A DNA stretch of 64,000 nt from Dicaeum eximium (GCA_013396995.1 VWZP01003807.1:854160-918159); one strand, 5' to 3'. Shown: positions 1 through 14,530, counted from the stretch's first letter. The notes: generated from the letters alone by a model not told the origin. Numbers and translations are program-made.

Positions 1-1610
1 AAATAACTTTGTAATCTCAGACTTCATAACTGCAGCTTAAATAAACCTTGCTGGCACTGGTAGACCAGAAATATTTTATGTGACGTCAAGTTAGACAGTA
101 GTTTTCACATCATAATTCATAATGAATGATATCTAGAGGATAGGATTTCATAGGGGTATATCAATAGCATGCTCAAAGTGCTTTGTTTCTTTCAGTATGA
201 ACTATTTAAGTATGAAAAGACAAGTCCTAGATAATAATCCAACTACAATTCTCAAATTGCATTAGTTTTGAAACCCAGCTATCCATGTTGTAGTTCATAA
301 AGCACTGTACCATATCTGTCTACTTAGAATGACTAGGAAAACCTATAACCTGCCTATGTCCCTAAAATGCAAGAAAGGAATGATTCATATGATCAGACTT
401 AACAAGTCTGAAATTAAAGTCTAAAGAAAAATCTAAGATGGTGCATCCAAGCACTGGTGTATTGCCATCATTTTCAGAGGTATTTCATATGTCAGCCAAA
501 TTATATTGCAATGCTCTGCATCCTAAACTCAGATCAACACTTTGTCATGAAGGAAAAATAACAAAATTTCATTGCAGGGTCTGACATAAGGTGCTGTCAA
601 ACACAGGGCTTGCAACTGTGACAATGGCAGCTGTTCTCTTTGGCGAACAAAACATCTGGAAAAACTACACAGAATGAGATTTTTTTATCTCCTCACACAC
701 CACGATCTGAATGGGCATATGCCCAAAGTATTAGCCATGTGGATGAAGGAAGCTTCTAGAGCTGGTAACCGGTTTAAGACTGTATTGTATGCTCAGTCTG
801 CTCCTGTTAAATGCAGGATGCTGACAAGCTGAGAGGAAAAAACCCATAATATTCTATGAGGAAAAGTGATCTGCTTGGAATTTATTGCAAATGCATAAGT
901 GTGTTTCATAAGCTCAGCCTGCCTAGTCCAAGGGCACCCTGACCTAAGCAGGTTGGATAGTTCTCTGAAGGCATTTCACTCATATAAGCCATCTGCTATC
1001 TCCTGAAGAAACATCGACCAACATTAGGCTGCAAGAGCTAAAGGTTTTTTTCCTCAGCAAATATAGTCAAAGACAGGAACATTGGGAAAGGAGTGCAGTG
1101 CCAGACATTGCAGGAATGCCAGGTCAAGATGCACTTTAAACTACAGTTTAATTTTGAGCTTCACTTACAAAAAAATTCTTTAAAAATTGGTGAGTACCAG
1201 AACAAAGTAGGGGCTAATCACCTTGATGTATTCCAACAGGGACATAGAGCATTTCTCCTTCAAATGAGTGTTTTTAATTTGTACACCAAATACTAGGCTT
1301 TTACCTCTGCCAAATACCCATCACAACCTGTCTAAAGAAAATTCATTTTAGTGTTTACAGGTAAAACACTGAAATTTCAGGGCAATTCAGAGGTAATAGT
1401 ATAACCTTGGGAAAACAGCACCAGAAGCCCTGTCCATAACATATATGTAATCAACTGGTTAGCCAGGCAGATTTTTCAGAAGAGAACAGGCTGTAGAAAT
1501 TTCTGTTTGATTTTGCTATATGTGGAAAAAAACTTTCAGATGTGCAACTTTGACTGCCATTTTGGTCTGCATATTCTGGCTCTTTCTGGTGTGCATGCAT
1601 ATCATATGAT

Positions 1611-1658
1611 CATAATTAGGAGCATAATTATGCACATAATTATGAACATAATTATGCA
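1611..1658. repeat. 12-bp tandem array, four units, each with a self-complementary decamer
   Basis: Four head-to-tail 12-bp units start at 1611, 1623, 1635 and 1647. The last three each begin with CATAATTATG, a perfect 10-bp palindrome. The first unit is degenerate (CATAATTAGG). Just upstream are two more palindromes: GCATGC at 1593-1598 and ATCATATGAT at 1601-1610. A short open frame runs through the array and gives a repetitive Ile/Met/His peptide, which is a by-product of the repeat. Each unit contains TAATTA-like homeodomain-type core sequence (here ATAATTAT), but binding is only a possibility. Confidence 0.85.
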
Positions 1659-3772
1659 TGAAGCATGTAAAACAAAATTATCATACCCAAAACATTGATT
1701 CTTAATAAGAAAACTATTATTGCAATTATAGATAAACATATTAATATTTCACACATGAAATTTTACGTATATCACAGATATGTAAAATATTTGCTGAGTC
1801 TAAATGTCTACATATTTTTCTATTTTTCATATTTAAAATAAATTCAACTAATGAGTCATTAAATGAATTAATATTAACAATACCATATTTATCTTAATTA
1901 CTGATAATTAAAATATTAAAAATAAATATGTATTAAAAAATGAAAGAATAGGTTTTTTAAAAAGAAGGAATAGGTTTTTTGACCTTGCAACTCACTTTAG
2001 TTAATGCCCTGTCTCTGCCTGCTGTTCTACAAACAGGCTGTGGTCTGTAAACAGCTTTAAATAGTTGGAGCCAAATAATGCAGCAGTGCAAAGATCAAAG
2101 CTGTCCAACTCTCAATTATTACATCTATGAAATACAAGTCTTTTCCACATTAAAAACACTAAGCCTGGTGTAACAAACAAAAAAGCCCATAAAGAAGAGT
2201 GAACTGTCCTCTATAAATCATTGTACAGAACAATAATTTCAAAAAGACTGACAAATAGACCCAATGTCACCAGTGTTTGTTTTGATCCTAAACCAAATGA
2301 TCTTTAAAATCCTAATTTAAAAAATCACATGACCTTTAAAAAATTAAACAGAAAATTAGAAACACCTGTGAAATGGTTACCAAGGCTTAAAACAAATCTA
2401 CAAAAACAAATGTCAAAAAACAAATGTGTTTGTAATCACGAATAAACTCTAGATTTGTTACAATTTTTTTAAAGAAAGAAATAAACCAGAGCAAAAGGGT
2501 ACAGTGCTATTACAATTTAATTACCTTTTTCCCTAAAGTATGTATAAACTATCCAGTTTGTCAGACCAAGCACAACCTCATCTAGATATATCCAGGATAG
2601 CCAAATATAAACTTTGGAAATTGATTGGTTTTAGAAGTCCCGGGCTCTGTCAGCAATTTATCCTACCTGGTAAGTTTATTAGGTTAATGGAAGTAGAAAG
2701 AGTGGGCAAATGTTACATACATTGACAGCTGTATTCTGATAACTTATTTCCTGGCAGTTATCTTCTGCCTTGCAGAGGTCAATTCATATTGGAAAAAAAC
2801 AAAAATCACTTTGATTAAAGTTATCAGAAATAAGTTTCCAAAAGTTGCATCCAAAAGTCTTTGTCACAAAATGTAAAGCAAGTCATCTTCTGACCTGTTT
2901 TTGAGGAATAAAAGAGATACTTGCATATGTATGTCCAACTTGTCATGAAAAGAAACAAAGCAAAAACAAACCAACCAAAACCAACAACAATAAAAAACAG
3001 AATCAGGAAGAGAAGCTTACAATAAAAAAGCTGGAACTGTGTTTTATAGCTTAAATCATTCTCTATCGTAAAAGTACCTAAGTCAAAAAGTTTTTCTACA
3101 GTCTTTTCTGATGTTGTAACATTCTCATCACAAATTACAACAAACAGTAACAGCAACAATTATCAGGGGAAAATAATGAAAACCTAAAATTAATACTTGC
3201 AGTAATTCAAACCAGTACCAGATCCTTCATTTAGATATTATTTCTTTTTCCATGATCATGAAGTTCAAAACCAGCCATGAGATAAGAGATTCACAGCAGA
3301 CCTAGGTCTCTGTAAGACTGGAGTACTGAATAATCTCCAGCAATCAAGATCAATGAGAGAACAAGGTTAAAGGAAAGAAGAGATATTTCAAATTAATATC
3401 CAGACCTAACTTTCACAAAATTTCTATTGACTATAAATTACATATAATCTGTCCTTCAACATGTACAACATTTATCTCAAGAATAAAAAGAGATGTCATC
3501 CTTAATGAGCTATCCCATGACCTCTTCCAATTTATTTCCACAATGCTGACTGTGTTTACTGAATTGAATATATTTCCACATTAAAGGCCATACCATGGAA
3601 AACATTAGCAAGGACTTTTGCACTATACAAATTACAAGTTCTGTAGTTTATTTTTCTAATAATTTACTCTGATGGTAGGAAAACTAAAATAAGTGGGAGG
3701 GAACAACTGGCTACTTTTTAAAGTAAGAAAATGAAATAAAACTACTCTCAGCAATTATTATTGCACCCCAGT

Positions 3773-3787
3773 TTATTATTATTATTA
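3773..3787. repeat. Short (TTA)n microsatellite
   Basis: Five perfect trinucleotide units (TTA phase) lie in otherwise unique AT-rich sequence. Just upstream, at 3751-3764, is a small stem with GCAAT and ATTGC arms. No function is implied. Confidence 0.8.
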
Positions 3788-6700
3788 AAAACCCGTTTAA
3801 GGTATGAGATTAAGATGTGAATACCACAATCTTTTTATTTCATACATATTTATTTTACAAACGTACAAGTGGACTTTAAGTTTCAAAATTAAACACAGCA
3901 TGTCCCAGAAACTGCAGTTCTGAAATTTAACATCTTCTTTGTATTTCAGTGTTATAAATATAATATATAGGGAGTTCATTTGTCCTAATTCAATCTCTCA
4001 AAAATTCATATCTAATCTGGGCATTTCTATAATGGAAGCAGCAGATAAGGGGAAAGAGTAATTCATTCAAAAATAGACAATAAGAAATAACTCAAATGTC
4101 TAGCTTAGACTTAGACATCTGATTCTTCCATTACTAAAATTGATCAAAATACATCCAACACAAGGTGAAATTACATGTCTGATGAGAGGATAAAATAGCT
4201 TGCATATGGGAATAATCAAATTTTGGGAATCATGTGTACAAAAGAACTGACTTTGTTAAAAACTGACTCCGTCTATACAGGTCTAATTTTTAAAAACTTT
4301 ATTTTGAAGGATATTTCAAAGTGCCTGAAGTTCCCAGATGTAATCCATGGGCTGAAGATTTTAACTCAAATTTGACAGTTAACAATTTCACTTGTTTACA
4401 ATTTCATCAGGAACGTTGCCAAAGCAGCCAACTTTGAGCCTTTGTCTATAGAGGATTATTAGGAACAGTGGTTCCCAAACATTCCTAAGTATGAATTCTG
4501 CATCACATGAAAAGTTGGGTCTTTAAACCTGTTCTTTTACTTTATTAGCTCAAGAGACTTTCTAAGATTAGATTAGGTGGAAGACTACCTATATAACGTA
4601 TGTAATTGTCTTTAAATTCAATTTTCCATCTGGAAACAGGAAGGTAATTTACTTCCCAAGCACCATCAAAATTTCTGTGGTCCAGCAGCAAAAGTTTCAC
4701 AAAATTATCAGAGGTAAACACATTACAAGTCCAAGAGCTATGTGGGTTGTACAAATATACTCATCTCAAAGGGTGAGTTGGCCCACTTAGAGGCTAAATC
4801 ACCCTTTGAAAATAATTTCTCTCTCTTCACCATAGTGGGGAAGTAGGACAGCCACCTTCCTAAGGAAAGACCAAGGTTAAGTGCCTGAAGGTAGTCATGT
4901 AAGATTAGTTTTGAAATAAATGTTTTGATTATGTAATTATTCCTTAATAAATAAGGAATAGCTCTTGCTACCTGCAGAGGATGTTATAGTGTTTTCTCCT
5001 GAGAAATAAGGAAAAATATTAGCAAAATCAAAGCAAGCTCTATATCTATTAAACAAGAGACATCAGATGTGAGTAAAAAATAATTCTGTGTGCAGACCAG
5101 ATTTTTAACCAGCTAAAACAAGTTTGTATGGAGCTGAAAAAATTTATTATACCATTAGCTTGTACAAAATAACAACTTACTCTACAAGAAGTGCTTTGAT
5201 AAAGAATTGTCACCAAGAGTTAGCAATCAAGGGCTAATGGAGGCATATATTCAGTATGCTCACTAAAATACTTCAAAATTTCATTTAAATCTCCAAATAG
5301 GCTGCCCAGGATATTATTTTTCATTCTGAAAAATATATTAATTTTGCATCAGCTGTAAATCAGCGATTCTGTTTCTTACATTAAAAATATTTTAAAATAT
5401 TATATCTCTTTAGAAGTCTTCCCACAAGAACAACAAAACTCACTGAGTTTAAATGTACTCTTGTAAATTGATTTGCACTTTGCTATATTAACAGAAAATC
5501 AGAACAAATGAAAAAAAAGGCAGTTTATGCCCACCCTCATCTTGGCAATTTGGTTAAAAGCATAGAATTATAATTGTGTTTTTGCAACACTTCCCTTGAG
5601 TTGATTTGCTACATTTTAAACTTTTATTCAAGTAAAGTACTACCTACATTTGATGAGAAATGCTTTATAGTGTTTCATTGATGTGTGAGACAACAGCGAT
5701 TCAAGATGTATATCATTAACAGAAACCATTATTTTGACAGATTACAGCACAGCTGACCATTAATATATTACTTAGTCCACTCTACAGAATTCACTAGACC
5801 AAAAATAAAGTACTGGTTAGTTTGGACAATGATGGGGGAATATATTGCCTCTTACTTTACATGTACTTTATCATATTTAGGCAGAAAGCAGACACTCAAG
5901 AAGGAGGTTGGGGAAAAGAATTTTAGCTAGAAGTGAATTTCCATAGGGTTAGTAATCACAAAGAAGAATGTCTTTTTCATCTCTGGTGTTCAATAAATTT
6001 TCAAACATATGTTTGGCATGGAGAAAGAGACATCACAAGAAATAAAACTTTTATGTCAGAACTATTCTAAAACTACTAGGAAGTAGTACTTCATTTATCA
6101 AGGAAAATAAGTTAAAATACCACCTCTGCCATTAAACAGTCTCTGAGATTGAAATAAAAGAAAGAATGCAAAGCCTTTGGCTAATGCCTTTTCATGTTCT
6201 GTTCACCATTTGCACAATATGCTTAGCATCATGCAGCCCTTACATTTAATTGAGTTCTTTCAATGATTGTAATCAAATAATCAAAAAAATAACAAGTGAT
6301 AACCACCCATTACCGTAAATAAGGAACAAAGTAAATAATTAATTAATAACATAAAAATAAATATTAATTAAGAGGAATAACAATACATTATGGACTATCA
6401 CAAATTCAGAAGTGACCAGAATAATTTTATAATAATCTTCATCTGTTATGGAACATTAGAATGTTGATTCATATGAAAGTGCTTCATCATCATGAGGGAG
6501 AAAACACCATCCAAAGTAACAAAATATTTGTCCAAGCTTTGCCATATATATTCAGGTAGCCAAATGCCTGTGCTGGTGCATGAATACAGGTCTACCTCAC
6601 TCATTTAAGAGAAATCTCTATCCCTTTGTACAGAGACATTATTATACATGGGCTGGCACCCTCCTAGTTCTTGCCTGGCATAAGAATTTTTTAACTTATT

Positions 6701-8047
6701 CAGATATGTGTGAAAGTGTTTTAATGTTCTTTAGCAGTGCAAACTAAAACCTCCAAATATCCAAATATATGTTTCTGTCTGCATTGCATAAGAGATGAAT
6801 CATTTGCCTTAATGAATGGATCTATGGGTTAAATGTCTAAATTCCGGATAATCGCATACACTTTTTTTTTAGTTGTCATTACTAGAGCAAAGACACCTCT
6901 GGAGAACATTTATTCCTATCTGAAAACAGGTACCTAAGATGAGCAAAGCCAGTAGACTTTCATTGGCTATAGAAGGAGTTGAAGTGACTGCCTTGAACTT
7001 AATGACTAACTTTCAGACAGCTGAAAGTGGAGAAAGTACGCATCATCTCCCAAAAGCACAGACGCCTAGATAGACAGTTACACTTTTCCAGATCAAAATG
7101 CTCTAAGTTAGAAATACATAATACCTAATTTAAAAAAAAATATTCTGACGTAGCATAGGTAGCTAGCTGTGCCCCTGACCATGCTTTGGACTCCACCCCT
7201 TGTAGTCAGAAGAAAAATATAGGTGCCAGGGAAGGTCTCAAGTGGTGCATTCTAGACAGGAAAGTGTACGGAGACATGATGACCCTCAAAAGGACTGCAG
7301 ACACCCAATACAGCACTGTTTATGGAAATATACTTCTCCTCATGGAGGGCTTCACAACAAGCCTGAAAAAATGAAATTGCTATTTTAGGCACACTGGATC
7401 CAACCACAACAGTGTGCAGTAGCAACAGCTAGTCTTCACTTTCTTCTATTCATCCTTGATTGCACTACTGCAACATAAATATTGTTTCTATAGCTGAATT
7501 ATCAACCCCTTAAAATCCCTGTTTCAGCAATGGGATTGGTGGCAGCATCTTAACCATTACAGCATAACAGTGCCATGATAATTATTGTTATAGGAACAGA
7601 CCTTACAGCAAGGCAGAGTGGTACACTCATTAATTTGTTTGCCTGATGCAGCCAGGAGTCAGATACAGCTCCAAGTCTAAAGGTCAGAAGTTGCATCAAT
7701 GTGCTTCATAAATGTTGATTTTGGCAAAGTGCAATGTCATAAGGGGATGGCAGCAAAAAGCTTCCGTGTTTATACAGTGACCCTGAAGCAATAAATTGAA
7801 AATGTTAATATCCATTTAGATTAATTTTCTATAACTTTTATTTTTAACGTAATGATGATAAAAAAACCCTGAGGAAAGTTCGTGCAATTAACACCTGATT
7901 AACAGATTTGGCTGTGTATTTGTTGCTGGTAATGCATTTAGAGAGTTTGCTTGGAAGAGTGTACCACATATACTGAAGCTTTCTATTACTTACAAAATCA
8001 GTTGTGTTTCAATATCCTAACTTTAGACTAATGATAATATGCAAAGA

Positions 8048-8061
8048 TTTTTTTTTTTTTT
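8048..8061. repeat. Poly-T run
   Basis: An uninterrupted run of 14 T. No SINE or LINE body is recognisable on either side, so I treat it as simple sequence and not as the tail of an insertion. Confidence 0.8.
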
Positions 8062-11000
8062 AACTCTGTGAGCTTAAGCTTACAGTTCCCTTCTTGCTTC
8101 AGAAATGTAGGTTGTCTCCAAGCTGGTGCATTTAGGCTGTGAGACAACTCCTGTAACTTGGACATCAAATAATGTTTAGTTTGTTGTGTATCTTAAGCAA
8201 TGTTTACATGACAATATATCCTCTTCTTTTTCCGTAGGGTGGCAATGAGTCAAGAGCCAGCCAAATTCTTGTATTTTTTGAATAAAGATAAGCACTGGAA
8301 ACATAAACATTGAAAAACTATTGGACATTAAACACCAGACTTACCCATACATTAATATGTATGTTTTCTTTTCTTCTGTGTCTGTGCCTTGTCTAGAAGC
8401 CTTGAGTAACTGAAGTTAACTTTTCTTGCACTTCCATTAACTGACTGAGTTCATAAGCTTGACTAGCTTGAATGATTGAAGGTGAAATACAGTTGAAAGC
8501 TGTCATCATTTATGCAGTCATTTATTTATTTATGAGGACTATTGTTCCTGGGACGACTGGAAAAACCTTTCATTAATTAGTCTAGCTTTTCCTCATCCAA
8601 TATGTTTACATCTTAACATACATACACGTCAATTTATAAAACTAATTGTAGATGCTGTGTCAGTGTTTTCTGTCATCATCTCCTGTGTTAACAAAGTTTT
8701 AAAGTTCAGATGCATATAAATCCACAAACACCACACTGGTATGTTTCCTTGCTGTTTCAAGCTTATTTTTTGACAGAAAATGTTATGTTTAAAAGCTTCC
8801 TCAGAAATAACCTCAAACACATGATGCACACAGAAACGGGGCTCAATCAGCACCCAAGACAAGACTACTTAATTTTTTTTTTCTCTTAATATAATGTATT
8901 ACTAGCAAAACAACTACTGCTTTCCTATATGAAGCAAACCCAATATCCCCATTCTGCCTCCAACTATGACCTGCCCTGAACAAATGAATTCATTATGCAC
9001 ATTTCAAGAGATAGAAACCCTTCAGGAGATATTCTAGAAGCAAAATACTTTGTTCCTCTAGGGCAAAACATGGGTGAACTCACAGAAGGGTCACAGACTG
9101 AGGGGTTGATTATTGCTGCCTGACTTTCAATACAAGTTAGAGGCAGTGTAGATGGTTTTGGCCACTGACTTGAATGGTCTTTGCAGTTAATCACAGCTGG
9201 CTCATTAGCCAGCCCAGCCCAGCTGCTTGGATCAGCTCTTGGACAGGTAGCAAGCAATCAAGACACAGTTAAACATGAAGTAATGATCATTACAGAAAAT
9301 GAATGGGGAAAAGAGAGAATATCCCTCACAAGTAAATCTGAGAACATCATTACATGATTGATGGTGGGCAGTTTGCTCATTTTGTTTTCTTTCAGACACA
9401 ACAGCACTGGCAATTGGGAACCAAACAATAACAAATCAATTCTATTGTTCCCCAGTGTAATTAGGCACTAATATTTGGAAAAGACTGCTATCGTGTTTTC
9501 TGGAAATAACACTATTCACTGTCATATTTTCCAAACCTATTAAAAAACACAAGGATCCTAGAATGCAGACTGCATTCATCAAATCGTATCTGAAACACCA
9601 AGTACACTGGAGATTAGAAAACAAATCACCTTTTTTAAACTTTTAGCATGGGCAAAACTATTTTTTCTTCTCTCTCCCTGAGGTTAAAATGCTTTGAACT
9701 AAAAATTAACAATGAAAAATCAATCATTATGTACCCATTCCACAGGCTTAAGACCTCCACTCACAACTGTTATGCTGAAGAGAAGCAACATTATTATTAA
9801 GTATGTATGAGCTTAAGTGTCAGGAATGAAGTCTAAAAAACTGTATTACAGACAAGCTCAAACAGTAAGAGTATTCAGATTAAAGTCCCTCAGAAAATGG
9901 AAACTCAAATCACTGTAATAATACCTATCCCTGCCATAAGGAAAACAAAATAGATTAAATAATTCAGAAGTTTCATGAGCAGAAAAAGTGTGGTGTGCTG
10001 GGTAAGAAAGAGAGAAAAAGGCATCCACAGTTTGGAAGGATTTGTAGCTGCAACATCTCCTTCCAGCATTAGTATAAAAAATCCTGAAATTGAGTACCAA
10101 AGGTCAACATGGTAGTGCTGGTTAATACATAGAGAAATACAAAACTGACCTCTGTGCATTAAAAAACATTTCAGAAGAGAAAATTATTACTTATTACACA
10201 ACTTTAATTGTGTTTTTCTTGGTTTTGATTAAATTAAATGGGTTATTGAGATTCCTTCAGTAGCTTTAATAGTTCTGCAATGAAATTATGTGGAAATTAC
10301 AACATCACTTTCTCCATCGTAAGCAAAAATAAAAGATATGAAAGAATGATGACAGTACATGCAGACAAACTGGGTGTATACAAGTGAATTGTAAAGTGGT
10401 GTTCAACTATATTTTTTTTAAAAAACCCATAACATTGGCAGGAACAATAAATTAAGCACTTCCAAGCAAAAATTTTAACCAGCTATGTTTCTACAGCAAA
10501 AACCAGAATAGTAATGATCCTGTAGTTATCCAGTAACCTAATAACACTTACATTAGGCTTAACATTTCTGGGTTTAACTTTTTCATCTCAAACTTCATTA
10601 TAATGACCCTCTACTTCTATTAAAATACTCAAAACCCATGAAACTCAGGGATAGGTTGTTCACCATGGTTTTAACTAGGTTTCATTAAGATGACAAAAAG
10701 AAAAAATATTAAGCTTTACAAGCATCTACTACATCTCAAGTAAATTCATAATACACATAGAGTTCTTGGTGTTTGTGTCTGTAGCTATATCCACAGAAGG
10801 AAAAATTACAAACCCTACATGTTTATACCTGTGAGATACCCAACCTAACTACATCACGATTTATAAAATTCACTTACTTTGCACTAGTCAGAGCTTTTTA
10901 AGATTAATAGTTCATGCACCCATTCTACTGCTAATGCAGGTATATCTCATGGAAAACAACTTAAAGGTTTGAGATTAGCAGCAGCCTTTCTGTGCACAAC

Positions 11001-11401
11001 TGTGCCAAATTTTCATATTGGAAGGGAAAGGTTTACAGATGGTCTCAGTAGCCACACCCTAGGACCCCAAACAAACTCCTGAGCAAGGCTAGAAGAAAGG
11101 GGTGGATACTGGCTTAGCCATGCAGTGCAAATAAAGCCAGTGTATCTGAGAGAACTCCTGTTGCTCTAAGTAGCTTTTTCTCTTTTGGCAACTACACATG
11201 TATGCACACTCCAATTAATAGACCATTTCAATCCAACGGTATAATACCAGAATACCAGAAAAGAAAGCAAAGAACCATGGTGAATGATGCCCTGGACCCG
11301 GACGTTTCACAAAGAATCAGGTCACCACTAGAAATATGAATATATCTTTGTACATTTGCTTCTTTTCTGCAGTTACAGCAGCTGCTGTTTCATCATGCTG
11401 C

Positions 11402-11455
11402 TCCACCAGCATGGTGGATTAGTCTTCTAAATAGTCTTCTTAAATAGTCTTCTTT
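11402..11455. repeat. Small hairpin followed by a 13-bp triplication
   Basis: At 11402-11418 TCCACCA and TGGTGGA form a perfect 7-bp stem with a 3-base loop. It abuts a near-tandem array of about 2.9 copies of a 13-bp unit (AATAGTCTTCTTA type): a partial copy at 11418-11429, then 11430-11442 and 11443-11455. This is consistent with replication slippage next to a hairpin. Confidence 0.8.
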
Positions 11456-14400
11456 CAGATGAAAAACATCGGAAGCCAAAGCACTGAAAATTCTTTTGCT
11501 CTTCTTTTTCTCAGTTCTTAGGCAGCTGGCACTGTAAGTGGGCTGGACTTAGGGAACTTTCCTCCTCGTTATTCTGAATTCCTCTAGGTCTATTCACTTA
11601 CAATGGCAAAATGAAAGAAACTCCATTTTTGTAAGCTCTGTGGACCTTCTCCTAAGCCTGACAGAAGAGCAGTCTCCAGCTTGGTTTACCTCCATTGGTG
11701 GTGAGAAGGAATGTCTTCAGATGAGTATGTCCATGAGAGCTCCATGTTGTATTCTTCAAACAGCAATTTTCTACAAAAGCTGTGGAAATCTGAAGGCTCC
11801 TCCTCTCTCGAGTACTTTCCCTGACAACAGCTGACACAGTTTGCAGTTGTAGCACTGAAAACCCATTATTTTTTCTTACCTTTTTGCCAAAGGCTGATCC
11901 CAGCTGGGCTGCTGGCATTCGGAGCCAGTCTGCAGGTTTAGTCTCACTGCAGCCATCATGCAGGTAAGCCCAAAAGCTGAAGCATATCAAAGCTAAACTA
12001 CTCCCCAGATATTTTCTTTCCTTAATTTACTTTTTTTTTTTCTCAAAACTCTCATTGTACTTCCATTGCTTTCAAAGAGTAATACAGAGAGTTCTCCTGT
12101 GAGTAATTTCAGCCCTATAAAATTTGCTCAATTACCATGAAGTGCCATGTAGGAGAGAGGAAAATGTCTCAGTGTTCAAAGGCATTTAGTTTGAAGCCTA
12201 CCAAAGCTTTATTTTTCATTTAGAAATGCTATCACCTCCCCACCAATTAATTGCTAGTTCTACCTTTCTAAAGAACTAAGTGGATAGGCAGACGAAAGAA
12301 ACTACAAAAAAACCCTGACTTGTTGGTCACATTTAGGAATATCTTCAGCTGCAATACCCAGAAAATCCTCTTGCTGTTGTCACTGCCATTCAAAAATAAA
12401 TACGGGTTCTGGAGGAGATGCATTTTCTTTAAAATGAGGGATTCTGTCTCCATTAGTTTTCTCTGACCTACAAAGATAGGATGTAGATATATAATGAAAC
12501 ATTTAAAAAGCTTTAAAAAATATTTTCCACTAGTTTTCTCACCAGGCATTGATGCATTTGAGCACACATTCCAGCACACCAGTACACAGTCAGAGGGAAA
12601 CTTACTGCATAAGGACAACAGAATTTGGCTTGTGTGAAGTAGATACATGCAAAATATTTTTTGGTGGCTTTGTGACCAAAAAAGTAAGAAAGAAAACCAT
12701 GAAAATCTTCCCAGTGATCAGTGATTAAAATAAATCACAAAAATAAAATAGTTTTAAATCTTGATGTTGTTGACTTTAAAAATAGTTTCTGTTTTAGCTC
12801 AAGGCAAATTCTACTGACTGATTACAAAAGTAATGAAAATAAGGTGCTGACACAATGTCAACTTCAGAGCAATAATTGCACTGCTATAATAATCTGTTTA
12901 ATTGTTGTTTATTGTAATTAAATTCTCATGCACACCAGACTTGCAATTTTCTTTTCCATGTCAGCAAGGTTTCCTTTTATAGAACAGCTTGCCCAAAGCA
13001 ACCAGTGACGTTACCAGACAGACATTAATCAAAGGACCCTACAAAGCTACACCTGGTATCCTTGAGGCAAAAAGTTTGCCAAAACACAAAACCCACATAA
13101 ATCGATGGATGGCGGTTATGGTGGCATTGTTATGCTTGAAAGCAAAAATTATATAATTAATTTTTAAGTATCTACTATATGAAGTAATATTCATGAGCCA
13201 ATATTATTCACTTAATGACTAAAATACCTCTCATTGTGAAGACTGACAGCTAATTATAATTAAAAAGACCAATAATTTTCCCATATCCATTTTCCAGATG
13301 TTAATGTAAACTAGATTGACAACGTAGATAGACATAACAAAGGAGTCTAAGAGAATTCATTTGCACCTGCTCAATACCAAAACATCACAGAGGTCAGCAG
13401 AAAATTCAGAGTTAATTTTAAGATTTTGATAAGTTGAAATGACATCTGGTCTTGAAGGAACATTGAGGGCAAACTCTATGAAAATTTATACCACCAAAGA
13501 AGCTTGGATTAAAAAAAAAAAAAGATCCCTAAGGATAATTAATATTACTTTCACATAGAGCATCAGTAATATTGAAGCTTAATGTGAAATAAACACTTGA
13601 GTCAAGTTAATCTGATGCTGAAATGATTGGGCAATTTATTACAGCTTAAGAAGGACATTGCCACCAGAATAGGAAATAAAGGTTTTAAAACTTGGGTAAT
13701 TATTTTCAATCAGAGCTGATTTCAAGGTCAAATGTTTAATACTAGCCATTATTTTCTCTCTGCTAACTTTGGCAGGCATTTCACATGTCTCATCCATAAA
13801 TAATTAAAGAAGTAACTGCTGTATCAGCTTAGACTTTGGATTAAAATTTGAGTGTGCAAGGTAAAGATTTTATTTGACTTTTTCCCTCAAAGACAGCAAC
13901 ATGTAGTTTATCTGGCCCAAAAAATACTGTCTACTGCTTTCTAATTCAACAATATAAACATTTCCTAATAAGCTTTCTCTGTGATTTATTTTTCCTTTTG
14001 GACTGTACTCAGCTACTTCAGCAAATTGAGACAAATAAACCCAAAAGTTCTCTGTAAAGGCAATCTGCTAACACACACCAAAGAAATTAAAAAGAATTTA
14101 AGTTGCTGGCAGGCAAAGATGAAGTAATATTTGATGTGGTTTTATTCTACTAGTATTGCAACTATTTGTAAGAGAATGGAGGGACTACGTTTGTTTTCAA
14201 TTTACTCACTCTTATACAAAATTCTAGATCTAATAATGACTTTATATTAGTCAGATATTTATATCAGATTGAACCCCACAGACTGGAAAGTTGGCATCAA
14301 AGCAAATCAAAAATAAATAAAGGAAATAAGTTATAACACGATGTGTTGATAAATTCTGAAATGCACATTACTTTCTGAGCATCAGCATCTTTCACTAGAG

Positions 14401-14488
14401 TTGATGTCCTCAGTACTAATCATATTTCGTTTTTCAGACCAAAATTAGGAAAAAGTTCTACACAGCTAAGTACATTCAGTCCAGTTCA

Positions 14489-14530
14489 GCAATTGAAGCA
14501 CATCGTTTGCTTTGTTGCAATTGAAGCACA
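14489..14530. repeat. 14-bp direct repeat, period 28
   Basis: GCAATTGAAGCACA occurs exactly at 14489-14502 and again at 14517-14530, separated by 14 bases. No mobile element is visible between the copies. The spacing is too short for a target site duplication flanking an insertion, so a local duplication is the simplest reading. Confidence 0.85.

Larger units (their letters stand above)
1..8230. other. AT-rich non-coding DNA, no gene recognised
   Basis: The longest open frames here are about 60-110 codons, of low complexity or rich in Phe, Ile and Lys, as expected from AT-rich random sequence. None resembles a known family. I see no CpG island, no CR1 and no tRNA or rRNA. AT-richest parts are about 1690-1960 and 6290-6380. 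Small direct repeats occur, such as GAATAGGTTTTTT twice at about 1946-1980. A perfect 12-bp palindrome, GGGCATATGCCC, lies at 713-724. The 12-bp palindromic array at 1611-1658 is listed separately. This is likely intergenic or intronic; I cannot tell which. Confidence 0.7.
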
